From positions 1,302,001 through 1,366,000 of the forward strand of contig NZ_CP102629.1 in NCBI RefSeq assembly GCF_024721585.1: a DNA stretch of 64,000 nt, given 5' to 3'. Shown piece by piece: positions 17,128-28,916 of this stretch. Origin of the DNA: Sphingomicrobium aestuariivivum (GTDB lineage: Bacteria > Pseudomonadota > Alphaproteobacteria > Sphingomonadales > Sphingomonadaceae). The position numbers and the translations under genes were made by a program. Within the stretch, counting starts at the first letter, position 1; the number at the start of each line of letters is the position of its first letter. The notes beneath the pieces were generated by a model. It worked only from the letters and a program-made list of their open reading frames with translations. It had not been told where the DNA came from and did not search any database.

Positions 17128-19740
17128 ATGGCCCGCGACGATTCAACTCCCAAATCCACCCCCGTGATGCAGCAGTTCCACGACCTCAAGGCGGAGGCGG
17201 GGGACGCGCTCCTGTTCTTCCGCATGGGCGATTTCTTCGAGCTGTTCTTCGAGGACGCCAAGGTCGCGGCCCAGTGCCTCGACATCGCATTGACCGCGCG
17301 CGGCACCGACCGCGGCCAGCCCGTGCCGATGTGCGGCGTGCCCGTCCATGCCGCCGAGGCCTATCTCGCGCGCCTGATCAAGGCGGGTCACCGCGTCGCC
17401 ATCGCCGAACAGACCGAGAGCCCCGCCGAAGCCAAGAAGGCTCGCGGCTCGAAGGCGCTCGTCGCGCGCGGCATCGTCCGCGTCGTCACGCCCGGCACGC
17501 TGACCGAGGACACGCTGCTCGACAGCGCCGCCGCCAACTGGCTCGCCGCGGTGGGCCGCGCGGGCGATGACTATGCGGTCGCCGCCTGCGACATCTCGAC
17601 GGGCCGTTTCGAGCTCATCGCCTGCGACACCGGCGGGCTGCCAGCCGAGCTGGCGCGCCTCGATGCCGCCGAGGTCATCGCCGGCGAGGCCATCCCCGGC
17701 GTAGACACGCTCCCGGGCGCGGGCGGGTTCGACAGCCGCGCGGGTGAAGAAGCATTGAAGCGCCGCTACGGCGTCGCCGACCTCGCCGGTTTCGGCAGTC
17801 CCGGCCGCGCCGAATGCGCCGCCGCGGGCGGGCTCCTCGCCTATCTCTCCGCCACCCAGAAAGAGGCGACCGCGCACCTCGCCGCGCCGCGCCGCATCGA
17901 ACGTTCGAGCCTGATGGCGATCGACCCCTCGACCCGCGACAGCCTCGAACTGCTCCGCGGTGCCGACGGCACGCCCGCGACCAGCCTCCTCCACGCCATC
18001 GACCGCTGCGTCACCGCAGGGGGCCGCCGCCTCCTCGCCGCCGATATCAGCGCCCCGCTCGCCACGTTGGACCCGATCAACCGCCGCCTCGCGCTGGTGC
18101 AATATTTCGTCGAGGACCAGCTGCTGCGCGACGAGGTCCGCAGCCGCCTCAAAGCATTGCCCGACCTCGCCCGTGCGCTGTCGCGCCTCGTCGCTGGCCG
18201 CGGCAGTCCGCGCGACCTCGGCCAGCTGCGCGACGCGCTCGCCGGTGCCGCCGACCTGCATGAGCGCCTGTCGGAGGTCGAGGCCCGCCCCGACCTCCTC
18301 GCCGAGCTCCTGCCCCGCCTCACCGGCCATGACATGCTGCGCGGCCTGCTCGCCGCCGCGCTGGTCGACAGCCCGCCGATCGAGACCGCCAAGGGCGGCT
18401 ATGTTCGCGAGGGCTTCGATGCCGACCTCGATGCCCTGCGTGACCTCAGCCGCGGCGGGCGGCAGGCCATCGCGGCACTGGAAGCCAGATATCGCGAGGC
18501 GACCGGCGTCACGTCCTTGAAGATCAAGCACAACAACGTCCTCGGCTATCATATCGAGGTGCCCGCCAAGGCCGCCGCCCCGCTCATGGCGGAGGATTCG
18601 GGCTTCACCCATCGCCAGACGATGGCCAATGCCGTCCGCTTCAATTCGCCCGAGCTGCACGAACAGGCGACCGCGCTGGGCGAGGCGGGCGACAAGGCAC
18701 TGGCGCTCGAGGCCGAGCACCTCTCCCGCCTCGTCGCCGCCGCCGTCGGCGAGGCCGCCCCGCTCACCGCCGCCGCCGACGCGCTTGCGCGGCTCGATGT
18801 CGCGGCGGGGCAGGCGCACCGCGCGGTCGAGGGTGACTGGTGCCTGCCGAGCCTTGCCGAGCAGCCCTGCCTTGAGGTTGAAGGCGGCCGCCATCCGGTG
18901 GTCGAGGCCGCTGTCGAGAAAGCGGGCGAACGCTTTATCGCCAATGATTGCCAGCTCGGCCCCGCCGACCGGCTCTGGCTTATCACCGGCCCCAACATGG
19001 GCGGTAAATCGACCTTCCTCCGCCAGACCGCGCTCATCTGCCTCATGGCGCAGGCGGGCGGCTATGTCCCCGCGACCCGTGCCAAGGTGGGCCTCGTCGA
19101 TCGCCTCTTCAGCCGCGTCGGCGCCTCCGACAATCTCGCGCGCGGGCGCTCGACCTTCATGGTCGAGATGGTCGAGACCGCCGCCATCCTCGCGCAGGCG
19201 ACAAGGAACAGCCTCGTCATCCTCGACGAGATCGGGCGCGGCACCTCGACCTATGACGGGCTCGCCATCGCTTGGGCGGTGACCGAGGCGTGCCACGACA
19301 CGATCCGCGCGCGCACCCTGTTCGCGACCCATTATCACGAGCTCACCCGCCTCGCCGACCGCTTGGATGCCCTCAGCCTCCACCATGTCCGTGCGCGCGA
19401 GTGGAAGGGCGACCTCGTCCTCCTCCACGAAGTCGCGGAGGGCCCCGCCGACAAGAGCTACGGCATCGCGGTCGCCAAGCTCGCCGGCCTGCCCCCCGCC
19501 ATCCTCGCCCGCGCCCGCGACATCCTGTCGCGGCTCGAGGCCGGTCGCGACGAAACGGGCGGCATCGCCGCGGGGCTCGACAGCCTGCCGCTGTTCGCCG
19601 CCACCGCCACGCCGGAGGAAGAGACCGACCCGCTGATGGAGGCGCTGGCCGCGCTCGACCCCGACGCGCTCACCCCGCGCGAGGCACTGGACGCGCTCTA
19701 CCGCCTCAAGGCGCTCCACGACGAGGGCGGGGCCGGCTGA
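17128..19740 (+). CDS. mutS: DNA mismatch repair protein MutS
   Basis: An 870-residue MutS that recognises mismatches and recruits MutL. Domain I has the mismatch-reading Phe-x-Glu in 'RMGDFFELFFEDA'. The connector, lever and clamp domains follow. The ATPase has Walker A GPNMGGKST near residue 620, Walker B VILDEIGRGTSTYDG near 697 and the 'FATHYHELT' region. Length is standard. There is no Shine-Dalgarno; a TGGAAA-N17-TAGCGT pair ends 10 bases before the ATG, compatible with a leaderless or near-leaderless mRNA. The stop overlaps the glnD start by one base. Confidence 0.97.
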   Translation: MARDDSTPKSTPVMQQFHDLKAEAGDALLFFRMGDFFELFFEDAKVAAQCLDIALTARGTDRGQPVPMCGVPVHAAEAYLARLIKAGHRVAIAEQTESPAEAKKARGSKALVARGIVRVVTPGTLTEDTLLDSAAANWLAAVGRAGDDYAVAACDISTGRFELIACDTGGLPAELARLDAAEVIAGEAIPGVDTLPGAGGFDSRAGEEALKRRYGVADLAGFGSPGRAECAAAGGLLAYLSATQKEATAHLAAPRRIERSSLMAIDPSTRDSLELLRGADGTPATSLLHAIDRCVTAGGRRLLAADISAPLATLDPINRRLALVQYFVEDQLLRDEVRSRLKALPDLARALSRLVAGRGSPRDLGQLRDALAGAADLHERLSEVEARPDLLAELLPRLTGHDMLRGLLAAALVDSPPIETAKGGYVREGFDADLDALRDLSRGGRQAIAALEARYREATGVTSLKIKHNNVLGYHIEVPAKAAAPLMAEDSGFTHRQTMANAVRFNSPELHEQATALGEAGDKALALEAEHLSRLVAAAVGEAAPLTAAADALARLDVAAGQAHRAVEGDWCLPSLAEQPCLEVEGGRHPVVEAAVEKAGERFIANDCQLGPADRLWLITGPNMGGKSTFLRQTALICLMAQAGGYVPATRAKVGLVDRLFSRVGASDNLARGRSTFMVEMVETAAILAQATRNSLVILDEIGRGTSTYDGLAIAWAVTEACHDTIRARTLFATHYHELTRLADRLDALSLHHVRAREWKGDLVLLHEVAEGPADKSYGIAVAKLAGLPPAILARARDILSRLEAGRDETGGIAAGLDSLPLFAATATPEEETDPLMEALAALDPDALTPREALDALYRLKALHDEGGAG

Positions 19741-22484
19741 TGCTGCCGCCGCGCACGTCGCTGATCGAGGATCGCCGCGCGATCATCGACCGCCGCGCGC
19801 TCGATGATCGCCTCGAGACACTTCCCTATGGCGACAAGGCGCGCGCGCCCGCGCTCGAGATCATCGGCGAGGCGCTCGAGCAGGGCCGCGCCGAGATCGA
19901 CCGGCGCATGGTCGCGCAGCCCTATCGCGGGCGGGTCCATGCCGCCGCCACCAGCTTCCTCTACGACCAGCTCCTGCGCCTCGCCTATGACGTCGTCACC
20001 CAGCGGCTCTTCCCCAACCCCAATCCCACGCCCGCCGAGCGGCTCTGCCTCGTCGGCATTGGCGGCACGGGTCGCGGCGAGATGGCGCCGCACAGCGACC
20101 TCGACCTCCTCCTCCTCGTACCCGACCGCCGCAACGCCTGGGTCGAGCAGGCGATCGAGGGGCTGCTCTACCTCCTCTGGGACCTCCAGCTGAAGGTCGG
20201 CCACGCGGTCCGCACCCCCGAGGAAGTGATCGCCCTGTCGAAGACCGACATGAGCGTGCGCACGGCCACCTTGGAGGCGCGCTACATCTGGGGCGACGAC
20301 CTCCTCTTCCACGAGATGGAAGTCCGCTTCGCCCGCGAGGTGGTGCGCGGCAGCGCGCATGAATTCGTCGCCGCAAAGCTGGCCGAGCGCGACGAGCGCC
20401 ACGCGCGCATGGGCGACACGCGTTACCTCGTCGAACCCAACGTCAAGGACGGCAAGGGGGGCCTGCGCGACCTCCACACGCTCTACTGGATCGGCAAATA
20501 TGTCCACGGCGTCGACCGCCCCGCCGACCTCGTCGACAAGGGCATGTTCTCGGCCCGCGAGTTCCGTCGTTTCGAGCGCGCCGAGCGCTTCTTATGGTCG
20601 GTGCGCTGCCACCTCCACCGCGTCACGGGCCGCCCCGAGGACAGGCTCGGCTTCGACCACCAGCGCGAGATCGCCGAGGCGATGAATTACGCCGACCGCC
20701 CGGGCAAGGCGGCGGTCGAGCGCTTCATGCACTTCTACTTCCTGAACGCCAAGGCGGTGGGCGACCTCACCGGCGTCTTCCTCGCCCAGCTCGATGCCCA
20801 GCTGGCCGACGAGGGGCGCCGTTTCGCCCTGCCCACGCTGCTCCGCCGCGAGAAGAAGCTGGGCGGCTTCCCGCTCGATCGCGGGCGCCTGTCGGTGAAG
20901 ACGCAGGCATGGCTCGAAAAGGACCCGGTGCGCCTCTTGCAGCTCTTCCGCACTGCCCAGAAGGAAGGGGTCGAGATCCATCCCGACGCGATGCGCGCCG
21001 CCGCCCGCGCCGCGCGCGCCGTCGACGAGGTCCGCGAGGATCCGCGCGCCAATGCCATTTTCCTCGACATCCTGTCAGGGCGCGAGCAAACCGACACGGT
21101 GCTCCGCTGGATGAACGAGGCGGGCGTGTTCGGCCGCTTCGTGCCCGACTTCGGCCGCGTCGTCGCCCAGATGCAGTTCGACATGTATCACCACTATACC
21201 GTCGACGAGCATACCATCCGCGCCATCGGCCTCACCGCCGCGATCGACCGCGGCGAAATGGTCGATGACCATCCGCTCGCCAGCGCGCTCATCAAGCAGG
21301 TCGCGAGCCGCCGCGCGCTCTATGTCGCGGTGCTGCTCCACGACATCGCCAAGGGGCGCGGCGGCGACCATAGCGAACTCGGCGCCGAGATCGCCTACGA
21401 GCTCGGTCCCCGCTTCGGGCTGACGGCGGGCGAGACCGACATGGTCGCCTGGCTCGTGCTCCACCACCTCCTCATGAGCTCGACCGCCTTCAAGCGCGAC
21501 CTTGCCGACCCCACCACCATCGACGATTTCGTCCGGCAGGTGCAGAGCCCCGAGCGGCTGCGCATGCTCCTCATCCTCACCGTGGTCGACATTCGCGCGG
21601 TGGGGCCCGGTACCTGGACCGACTGGAAGCGCCGTCTCCTGCGCACCCTGTTCGAGGCCGCCGAGGAGCGCCTCCGCCTCGGCCACAAGCAGCATGGACG
21701 GAGCGAACTCGTCTCGGCACGCAAGGCCGAGCTGGACGAGCAGCTCGACTGGCCGCGCGATGCGCTCCACGCCCACCACAAGCGGCTCCCCGACAGCTAC
21801 TGGCTGGCCGAACCGACGGGCTGGCAGGTCGACAATGCGCTGCAGGTCGCCGAGGCCGAAGCCGCCGCCGCGCTCGGCCCCGCCCGCCCCTCGATTCGCA
21901 TGAAGCGCGACCGCGAGAGCGACGCCACCCGCCTCTCGATCTTCGCCGAGGATGCGCCCGGCCTCTTCTACCGCATCTGCGCGGGGCTGAGCGCGGCGGG
22001 GGCGAGCATCATCGATGCGCGCATCCACACCACCCGCGACCAGCGCGCACTCGACAATCTCCTCATCACCGATGCGCAGGGGCGGCGCTATGCCGACAAG
22101 CGGCGGCGCAAACGCCTGGAAGCGAGCCTTGTCGAGGCGATCGAGGCAGAGGCCCCGCCGCCGCCGCCCGCGCCCGAGCCCCTGTCCGACCGCGATGCCG
22201 CCTTCGACGTGCCGCCCAACATCATCGTCAGCCAGACCGCCTCGACCCGCATGACGGTGGTCGAGGTGCATGCCCGCGACCGATCGGGGCTGCTCGCGCG
22301 GCTCGCCCATGCGATCCTCTCGGTCGGCGCGGTGGTGCATTCGGCGCATGTCACCACCTATGGCGAGCGCGCGGTCGATACCTTCTACCTGACCGACGAT
22401 CACGGCCGGAAGCTCAGTCACGAGACCGCCGATGCGTTGCGCGAGGCCTTGCGCGAGGCCGCCGCCGACCCTGTCGCCGCCTAG
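19740..22484 (+). CDS. glnD: Bifunctional PII uridylyltransferase / uridylyl-removing enzyme
   Basis: A 914-residue GlnD, the glutamine sensor that uridylylates PII under nitrogen limitation and deuridylylates it in excess. The nucleotidyltransferase motif is GIGGTGRGEM with SDLDLLLL (about 105-125), followed by a linker. The HD phosphohydrolase has 'VLLHDIAKGRGGDHSELG' near 532. Two C-terminal ACT domains begin near 730 and 838. The frame is open upstream through mutS, but ATG at 19740, in TGATG with the mutS stop, gives the family N-terminus and implies coupling. No PII gene is nearby. A strong bidirectional terminator follows. Confidence 0.96.
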   Translation: MLPPRTSLIEDRRAIIDRRALDDRLETLPYGDKARAPALEIIGEALEQGRAEIDRRMVAQPYRGRVHAAATSFLYDQLLRLAYDVVTQRLFPNPNPTPAERLCLVGIGGTGRGEMAPHSDLDLLLLVPDRRNAWVEQAIEGLLYLLWDLQLKVGHAVRTPEEVIALSKTDMSVRTATLEARYIWGDDLLFHEMEVRFAREVVRGSAHEFVAAKLAERDERHARMGDTRYLVEPNVKDGKGGLRDLHTLYWIGKYVHGVDRPADLVDKGMFSAREFRRFERAERFLWSVRCHLHRVTGRPEDRLGFDHQREIAEAMNYADRPGKAAVERFMHFYFLNAKAVGDLTGVFLAQLDAQLADEGRRFALPTLLRREKKLGGFPLDRGRLSVKTQAWLEKDPVRLLQLFRTAQKEGVEIHPDAMRAAARAARAVDEVREDPRANAIFLDILSGREQTDTVLRWMNEAGVFGRFVPDFGRVVAQMQFDMYHHYTVDEHTIRAIGLTAAIDRGEMVDDHPLASALIKQVASRRALYVAVLLHDIAKGRGGDHSELGAEIAYELGPRFGLTAGETDMVAWLVLHHLLMSSTAFKRDLADPTTIDDFVRQVQSPERLRMLLILTVVDIRAVGPGTWTDWKRRLLRTLFEAAEERLRLGHKQHGRSELVSARKAELDEQLDWPRDALHAHHKRLPDSYWLAEPTGWQVDNALQVAEAEAAAALGPARPSIRMKRDRESDATRLSIFAEDAPGLFYRICAGLSAAGASIIDARIHTTRDQRALDNLLITDAQGRRYADKRRRKRLEASLVEAIEAEAPPPPPAPEPLSDRDAAFDVPPNIIVSQTASTRMTVVEVHARDRSGLLARLAHAILSVGAVVHSAHVTTYGERAVDTFYLTDDHGRKLSHETADALREALREAAADPVAA

Positions 22485-22513
22485 GGCGACCACCGCTCCA
22501 TCCCGCCAAAAAG

Positions 22514-22558
22514 AAAAAGGGCCCCGCGCTCATCGCGCGAGGCCCTTTCCCCCTTTTT
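22514..22558. terminator. Bidirectional terminator (glnD / TonB receptor)
   Basis: An 11-bp stem (22519-22529 with 22535-22545, one C-A mismatch) has a 5-base loop. It is flanked on the left by AAAAAGAAAAA, read as a T tract on the minus strand, and on the right by TTTCCCCCTTTTT. It serves both convergent genes and is the stronger terminator on the minus strand. Confidence 0.85.
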
Positions 22559-22569
22559 AGCCTGTGGCC

Positions 22570-25680
<3,111 letters not shown>

Positions 25681-25775
25681 GTACATGCCTCCCCTGAATA
25701 CGAAGCTGTGAAATCCTCACCGGCCTACGCCAGCAACACGGCGTTAGGGAAGCTTTTACAGGGGGCGCGCAGGGC

Positions 25776-25805
25776 TATTCAGGAGGGGTTGGTGCCCAAA
25801 TGCAA
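25776..25805 (-). promoter_or_regulatory. Possible promoter of TonB receptor gene
   Basis: On the minus strand TTGCAT (complement of 25800-25805), 18 bases, then TGAATA (complement of 25776-25781) give a plausible promoter with a leader of about 90 nt before the receptor ATG. Confidence 0.3.
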
Positions 25806-25808
25806 CAT

Positions 25809-25840
25809 CGTGCAGCGCAGCATTTACGCTGCACTGCACG
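25809..25840. repeat. 32-base near-perfect inverted repeat upstream of TonB receptor
   Basis: CGTGCAG (25809-25815) pairs with CTGCACG (25834-25840). After one C-A mismatch, GCAGC pairs with GCTGC around an ATTTAC loop. It lies directly upstream of the predicted receptor promoter and could be a regulator site or an RNA hairpin at the end of the infC transcript. Confidence 0.5.
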
Positions 25841-25864
25841 ATAGGTTGCTTATACTGTACCGAA

Positions 25865-25883
25865 CTGCCGCGTTTCGCGGCAG
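25865..25883 (-). terminator. Hairpin after infC, possible weak terminator
   Basis: CTGCCGCG (25865-25872) and CGCGGCAG (25876-25883) form a perfect 8-bp stem with a 3-base loop, 10 bases past the infC stop. Only TTC follows on the minus strand, so termination would be weak; 3'-end protection is the alternative. Confidence 0.35.
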
Positions 25884-25893
25884 GGGTGCGCCG

Positions 25894-26439
25894 TTACTTG
25901 GGCGCAACCACCATCAGCATCTGGCGCCCTTCCATGCGGGGGCGCTGTTCGACCTTGGCGATCTCGGCGGTGTCCTCCTCGACGCGGTTGAGGACCGCCA
26001 TGCCGAGCTGGTTGTGCGCCATCTCGCGGCCACGGAAACGGATGGTGAGTTTGACCTTGTCGCCGTTCTCGATGAACTGGACGACCTTCTTCATCTTCAC
26101 CTGGTAATCGTGGTCGTCGATATTGGGACGCATCTTGATCTCCTTGATCTCCTGCGTCTTCTGGGCCTTGCGCTTGGCATTGGCCTTCTTCTGCGCTTCG
26201 TACTTGTAGCGCCCGATATCGAGGAACTTGGCCACGGGCGGATCGGCGTTGGGAGAAATCTCGACCAGGTTGAGGCCAATCTCGTTGGCCTGCTCCATTG
26301 CCTCGCGGGTGAACATGACGCCCAGGTTGTCGCCATTCTCGTCAATCACCCGGACCTTGGGCGACTGGATGTGCTTGTCATAGCGGGGTCCGGATAGGGG
26401 CGGCGGCGACATCCCACGTCGCGAAAGGGGCGGTCGTAT
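25894..26439 (-). CDS. infC: Translation initiation factor IF-3
   Basis: IF-3 binds the 30S subunit and rejects wrong start codons and initiator tRNAs. The N domain ('SPKVRVIDENGDNLGVM'), Lys-rich linker ('YKYEAQKKANAKRKAQKTQ') and C domain ('IKMRPNIDDHDYQVKMKK', 'RPRMEGRQMLMVVAPK') are all present. The first ATG is at 26412 but has no Shine-Dalgarno. In the same frame an ATA at 26439 has AAAGGAG eight bases upstream and adds nine residues (xRPPLSRRG, basic and Pro-rich like the leader of relatives). A rare start codon is the classic device by which infC autoregulates, so 26439 is used here, giving 181 aa. Confidence 0.95.
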   Translation of the reverse strand: MRPPLSRRGMSPPPLSGPRYDKHIQSPKVRVIDENGDNLGVMFTREAMEQANEIGLNLVEISPNADPPVAKFLDIGRYKYEAQKKANAKRKAQKTQEIKEIKMRPNIDDHDYQVKMKKVVQFIENGDKVKLTIRFRGREMAHNQLGMAVLNRVEEDTAEIAKVEQRPRMEGRQMLMVVAPK

Positions 26440-26498
26440 AGCGATTTCTCCTTTGAGTCGTTGTCTCTTCTGGGCCCGAAGTAGGGTTTCCGAGCGCT

Positions 26499-26536
26499 AA
26501 AATAAAGGGGCACGGCACGCGGCGGTGCCATGCCCC
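26499..26536 (-). terminator. Intrinsic terminator of the chemotaxis-protein gene
   Basis: On the minus strand a 12-bp stem with one mismatch (26525-26536 with 26507-26518) and a 6-base loop is followed by TTTATTTT. It lies 21 bases after the stop of the methyl-accepting protein and separates it from infC. Confidence 0.85.
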
Positions 26537-26556
26537 TCGTCAAGTCGTGGCGTGGG

Positions 26557-28761
26557 TCAGGCGGCCTGCGCCGACTGGAGGTCGTTGAGGAACTGCTCGA
26601 CGTCGACGCGGACGGCCTCGGCGAGCTGGGCGAGTTCGCCCGAAGCGGCCTTGACCTGCGTCGCCGCGGCCATGACCGAACCGGCGCCCTCGTCGACCGC
26701 GCGGGCGCGGGTGGCCACGGTATCGGCGATGCGCGCGGCACCCTCGACGCCATGACTGAGCTGTTCGGTCGCTTCCGACTGCTGGCGCACGGTGGCGGCG
26801 ATCGCGGTGGCGGCCTGGCTGATGCGCTGGATCGCCTCGTCGACCTGGCCGAAGCCCGAGACCGAGCGGGTGATCGAGCCCGACATCTCGCCGACGGTGG
26901 CGGCCGCGCTCGCGGTCGCCTCGCCGGTCTGTTCGGACAGGGCCTTCACTTCGCCCGCCACGACCGCGAAGCCGCGCCCCGCCTCGCCCGCGCGCGCCGC
27001 CTCGATGGTGGCGTTGAGGGCAAGGAGGCCGGTTTTCTTGGCGACATCGTCGATCATGCCGACCATCTCGCCGACGCTGCCGGTGGCATCGGACAGGCGG
27101 CGCACTTCGCCCGCCGTGTCCGAGCTCTTCTCGGCGGCCTGGCTCGAGGAGCTGCGCTGCTCCTCGATCTGGCGGGCGATGTCGGAGATGGCGAGGCGGA
27201 TCTGGTCGGCCGCCGCCGCCGCTTCGCGCACGTGGGACGAGGCATTGCCCGTCTCGCGCGCCACTTCGGACAGCTGGCCCGTCGTGTTGCCGAGCTGTTC
27301 GACCATGAGGTCGGCGGTCGCGCTCATCTCGTCGGCGGCGGACGCCAGCGTCGAGATGGTCTCGTGCATGCGGCGGGTGAAATCATTGCCCGCATCGGCG
27401 AGCTGGCGGGCGCGCAGCTCGCGCTCCTCGACGGCACGCTGTTCGGCGGCGAGCGCGGCTTCGCGCGCTTCGGCATTGTGGCGTTCGGCCTCGATCTTGG
27501 CCGCTTCCAGCGCCTCCCGCTGGGCGACGGCATCCTTGAACTGCGCCAGCGTGCGGGCGATCGAGCCGATCTCGAGCGCGCGGGCCTCGACCGGCAGGCG
27601 CACATCGAAGCGGCCCTTGGCGATGAGGCGGGTCGCACCCATCACCTCGTTCATCGGCTGCTGGACATGGCGCACCGTGACCCAGATGAGCCCGAGCACG
27701 GCGAGGACGGCCGCCGTCAGGAGCGAGGCCTGGATGACGATCGACCAGAGCGAGCTTTCGAGCTGGCGGTCGACCCAGAAGAGGGTGGCGGCTTCGGCGG
27801 CGTCGGTGATCTCGAGCAGCGGCTCGATGGCCTGGGTCGACGCGTCGAACCACTCGTAGGCGCCCATCGGATAGGGCATGCCGCTGTCGCTGGCCATGTA
27901 GATGCCGGCGCGCACCCGGTCGTAATCGGCGAAGAAGGTCTTGCGCGCGGCATCGGTCGCCTCGTCCATGTCGAGGCGGTCGGCGCTGGCGGTCTTGAGG
28001 ACCTGCAGCGCGTCCCAAGCGCTTAGCACGCGGCCGCGGTTCTCGATGATCGTCGCGCGCTGGGCCGGCGTGACCTGTTCGTTCGCGGCGATCTGGCCGG
28101 CGACGATGGCGCGCTCGCGCCCCGCATATTCGCCCATTTCCCACGACAGGTGCTTGAGCATCATGAGGTTGGCGATCGAGCCCTCGGTACCCGCCTGCGC
28201 GGCGGTCGTGAAGCGCAGCTCCTGCGCAGCGGTGATGCGGCGGGTGGCGGCGCCGAGGAAGCGCATGGCAAGCTCGGGGTCGCGCAGGCTGCCCGCCTCG
28301 CGCATGGCGCCGAGCGCCTGCGTCTCGACCTTGGCGAATTCGGCGTCGGCGGTCTTGAACGTGTCGAAGATGGCGCGCTCGCTCACGCTCTGGGGCTCGA
28401 AGCGCGACAGTGCGGCGTCCATCGCGCGATTGCCCGCCAGGCGGTGGCGGCGGATATTGTCGAGGGTCTTGCGGCTGACCGGCGCGGGGTCCTTCAGCGC
28501 CGTATAGACAAGCCCGCGCGAGACCGCCCAGCGTTCGCCTGCGGTCACGACGTCGGTGGTGAAGGCATTGACGCTGCGCAGGGTCGCGGCCTGCTGGCGG
28601 TCGGCGATCGAGCCGACGAATCCGCTCGTCGCCATGCCGACGATGATCAGCGCCATGATCGAGATGGTGATGATAATCGCGCGCGTCAGCGAGAAGGTGC
28701 CTTTCGACACGCGTTTGATCGTCAGCGCTGCCTGCGCATAAGCCGTCTTGAAAGGATTCAC
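26557..28761 (-). CDS. Methyl-accepting chemotaxis protein with HAMP domain
   Basis: A 734-residue transmembrane chemoreceptor. TM1 ('[20 protein letters not shown]') lies near residues 25-50. A long helical periplasmic domain of about 280 residues follows, resembling NIT-type sensor domains. TM2 ('[17 protein letters not shown]'), HAMP ('[21 protein letters not shown]') and the signalling hairpin with tip '[20 protein letters not shown]' complete it. No CheW-pentapeptide tail or other che or flagellar genes lie in the window. The start is taken at GTG 28761 (sequence VNPFKTAY); the frame is open to an ATG at 28833. It sits between thrS and infC, which are usually neighbours, and has its own terminator. 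Confidence 0.9.
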   Translation of the reverse strand: MNPFKTAYAQAALTIKRVSKGTFSLTRAIIITISIMALIIVGMATSGFVGSIADRQQAATLRSVNAFTTDVVTAGERWAVSRGLVYTALKDPAPVSRKTLDNIRRHRLAGNRAMDAALSRFEPQSVSERAIFDTFKTADAEFAKVETQALGAMREAGSLRDPELAMRFLGAATRRITAAQELRFTTAAQAGTEGSIANLMMLKHLSWEMGEYAGRERAIVAGQIAANEQVTPAQRATIIENRGRVLSAWDALQVLKTASADRLDMDEATDAARKTFFADYDRVRAGIYMASDSGMPYPMGAYEWFDASTQAIEPLLEITDAAEAATLFWVDRQLESSLWSIVIQASLLTAAVLAVLGLIWVTVRHVQQPMNEVMGATRLIAKGRFDVRLPVEARALEIGSIARTLAQFKDAVAQREALEAAKIEAERHNAEAREAALAAEQRAVEERELRARQLADAGNDFTRRMHETISTLASAADEMSATADLMVEQLGNTTGQLSEVARETGNASSHVREAAAAADQIRLAISDIARQIEEQRSSSSQAAEKSSDTAGEVRRLSDATGSVGEMVGMIDDVAKKTGLLALNATIEAARAGEAGRGFAVVAGEVKALSEQTGEATASAAATVGEMSGSITRSVSGFGQVDEAIQRISQAATAIAATVRQQSEATEQLSHGVEGAARIADTVATRARAVDEGAGSVMAAATQVKAASGELAQLAEAVRVDVEQFLNDLQSAQAA

Positions 28762-28916
28762 ATCCGCCCCGTCTGTCCCCACCGGCTCCCGAGCGAGCCG
28801 GCCTCGACAATGGGGTCTAAACGGAGAGCGCAAATGATTGGTTAACAGCTCCGAAACGAGGAACGGCGAAAAACCGTTATCGTATCGGAGCCGTCACAAC
28901 TTCCGGCCTGCCGATC

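Noticed and set aside
17143-19719. 858-codon frame antisense to mutS
   Set aside because: Shadow frame; mutS carries every expected motif.
19272-22484. Apparent mutS-glnD overlap as one long frame starting at 19272
   Set aside because: Only the part from 19740 is GlnD; the upstream part is the +1 shadow of mutS.
28848-28891. Branched hairpin (GCTCCGA...TCGGAGC enclosing AACGG...CCGTT) between thrS and the chemoreceptor
   Set aside because: Too short for a riboswitch and on the 3' side of thrS; at most a weak terminator without a clear U tract.
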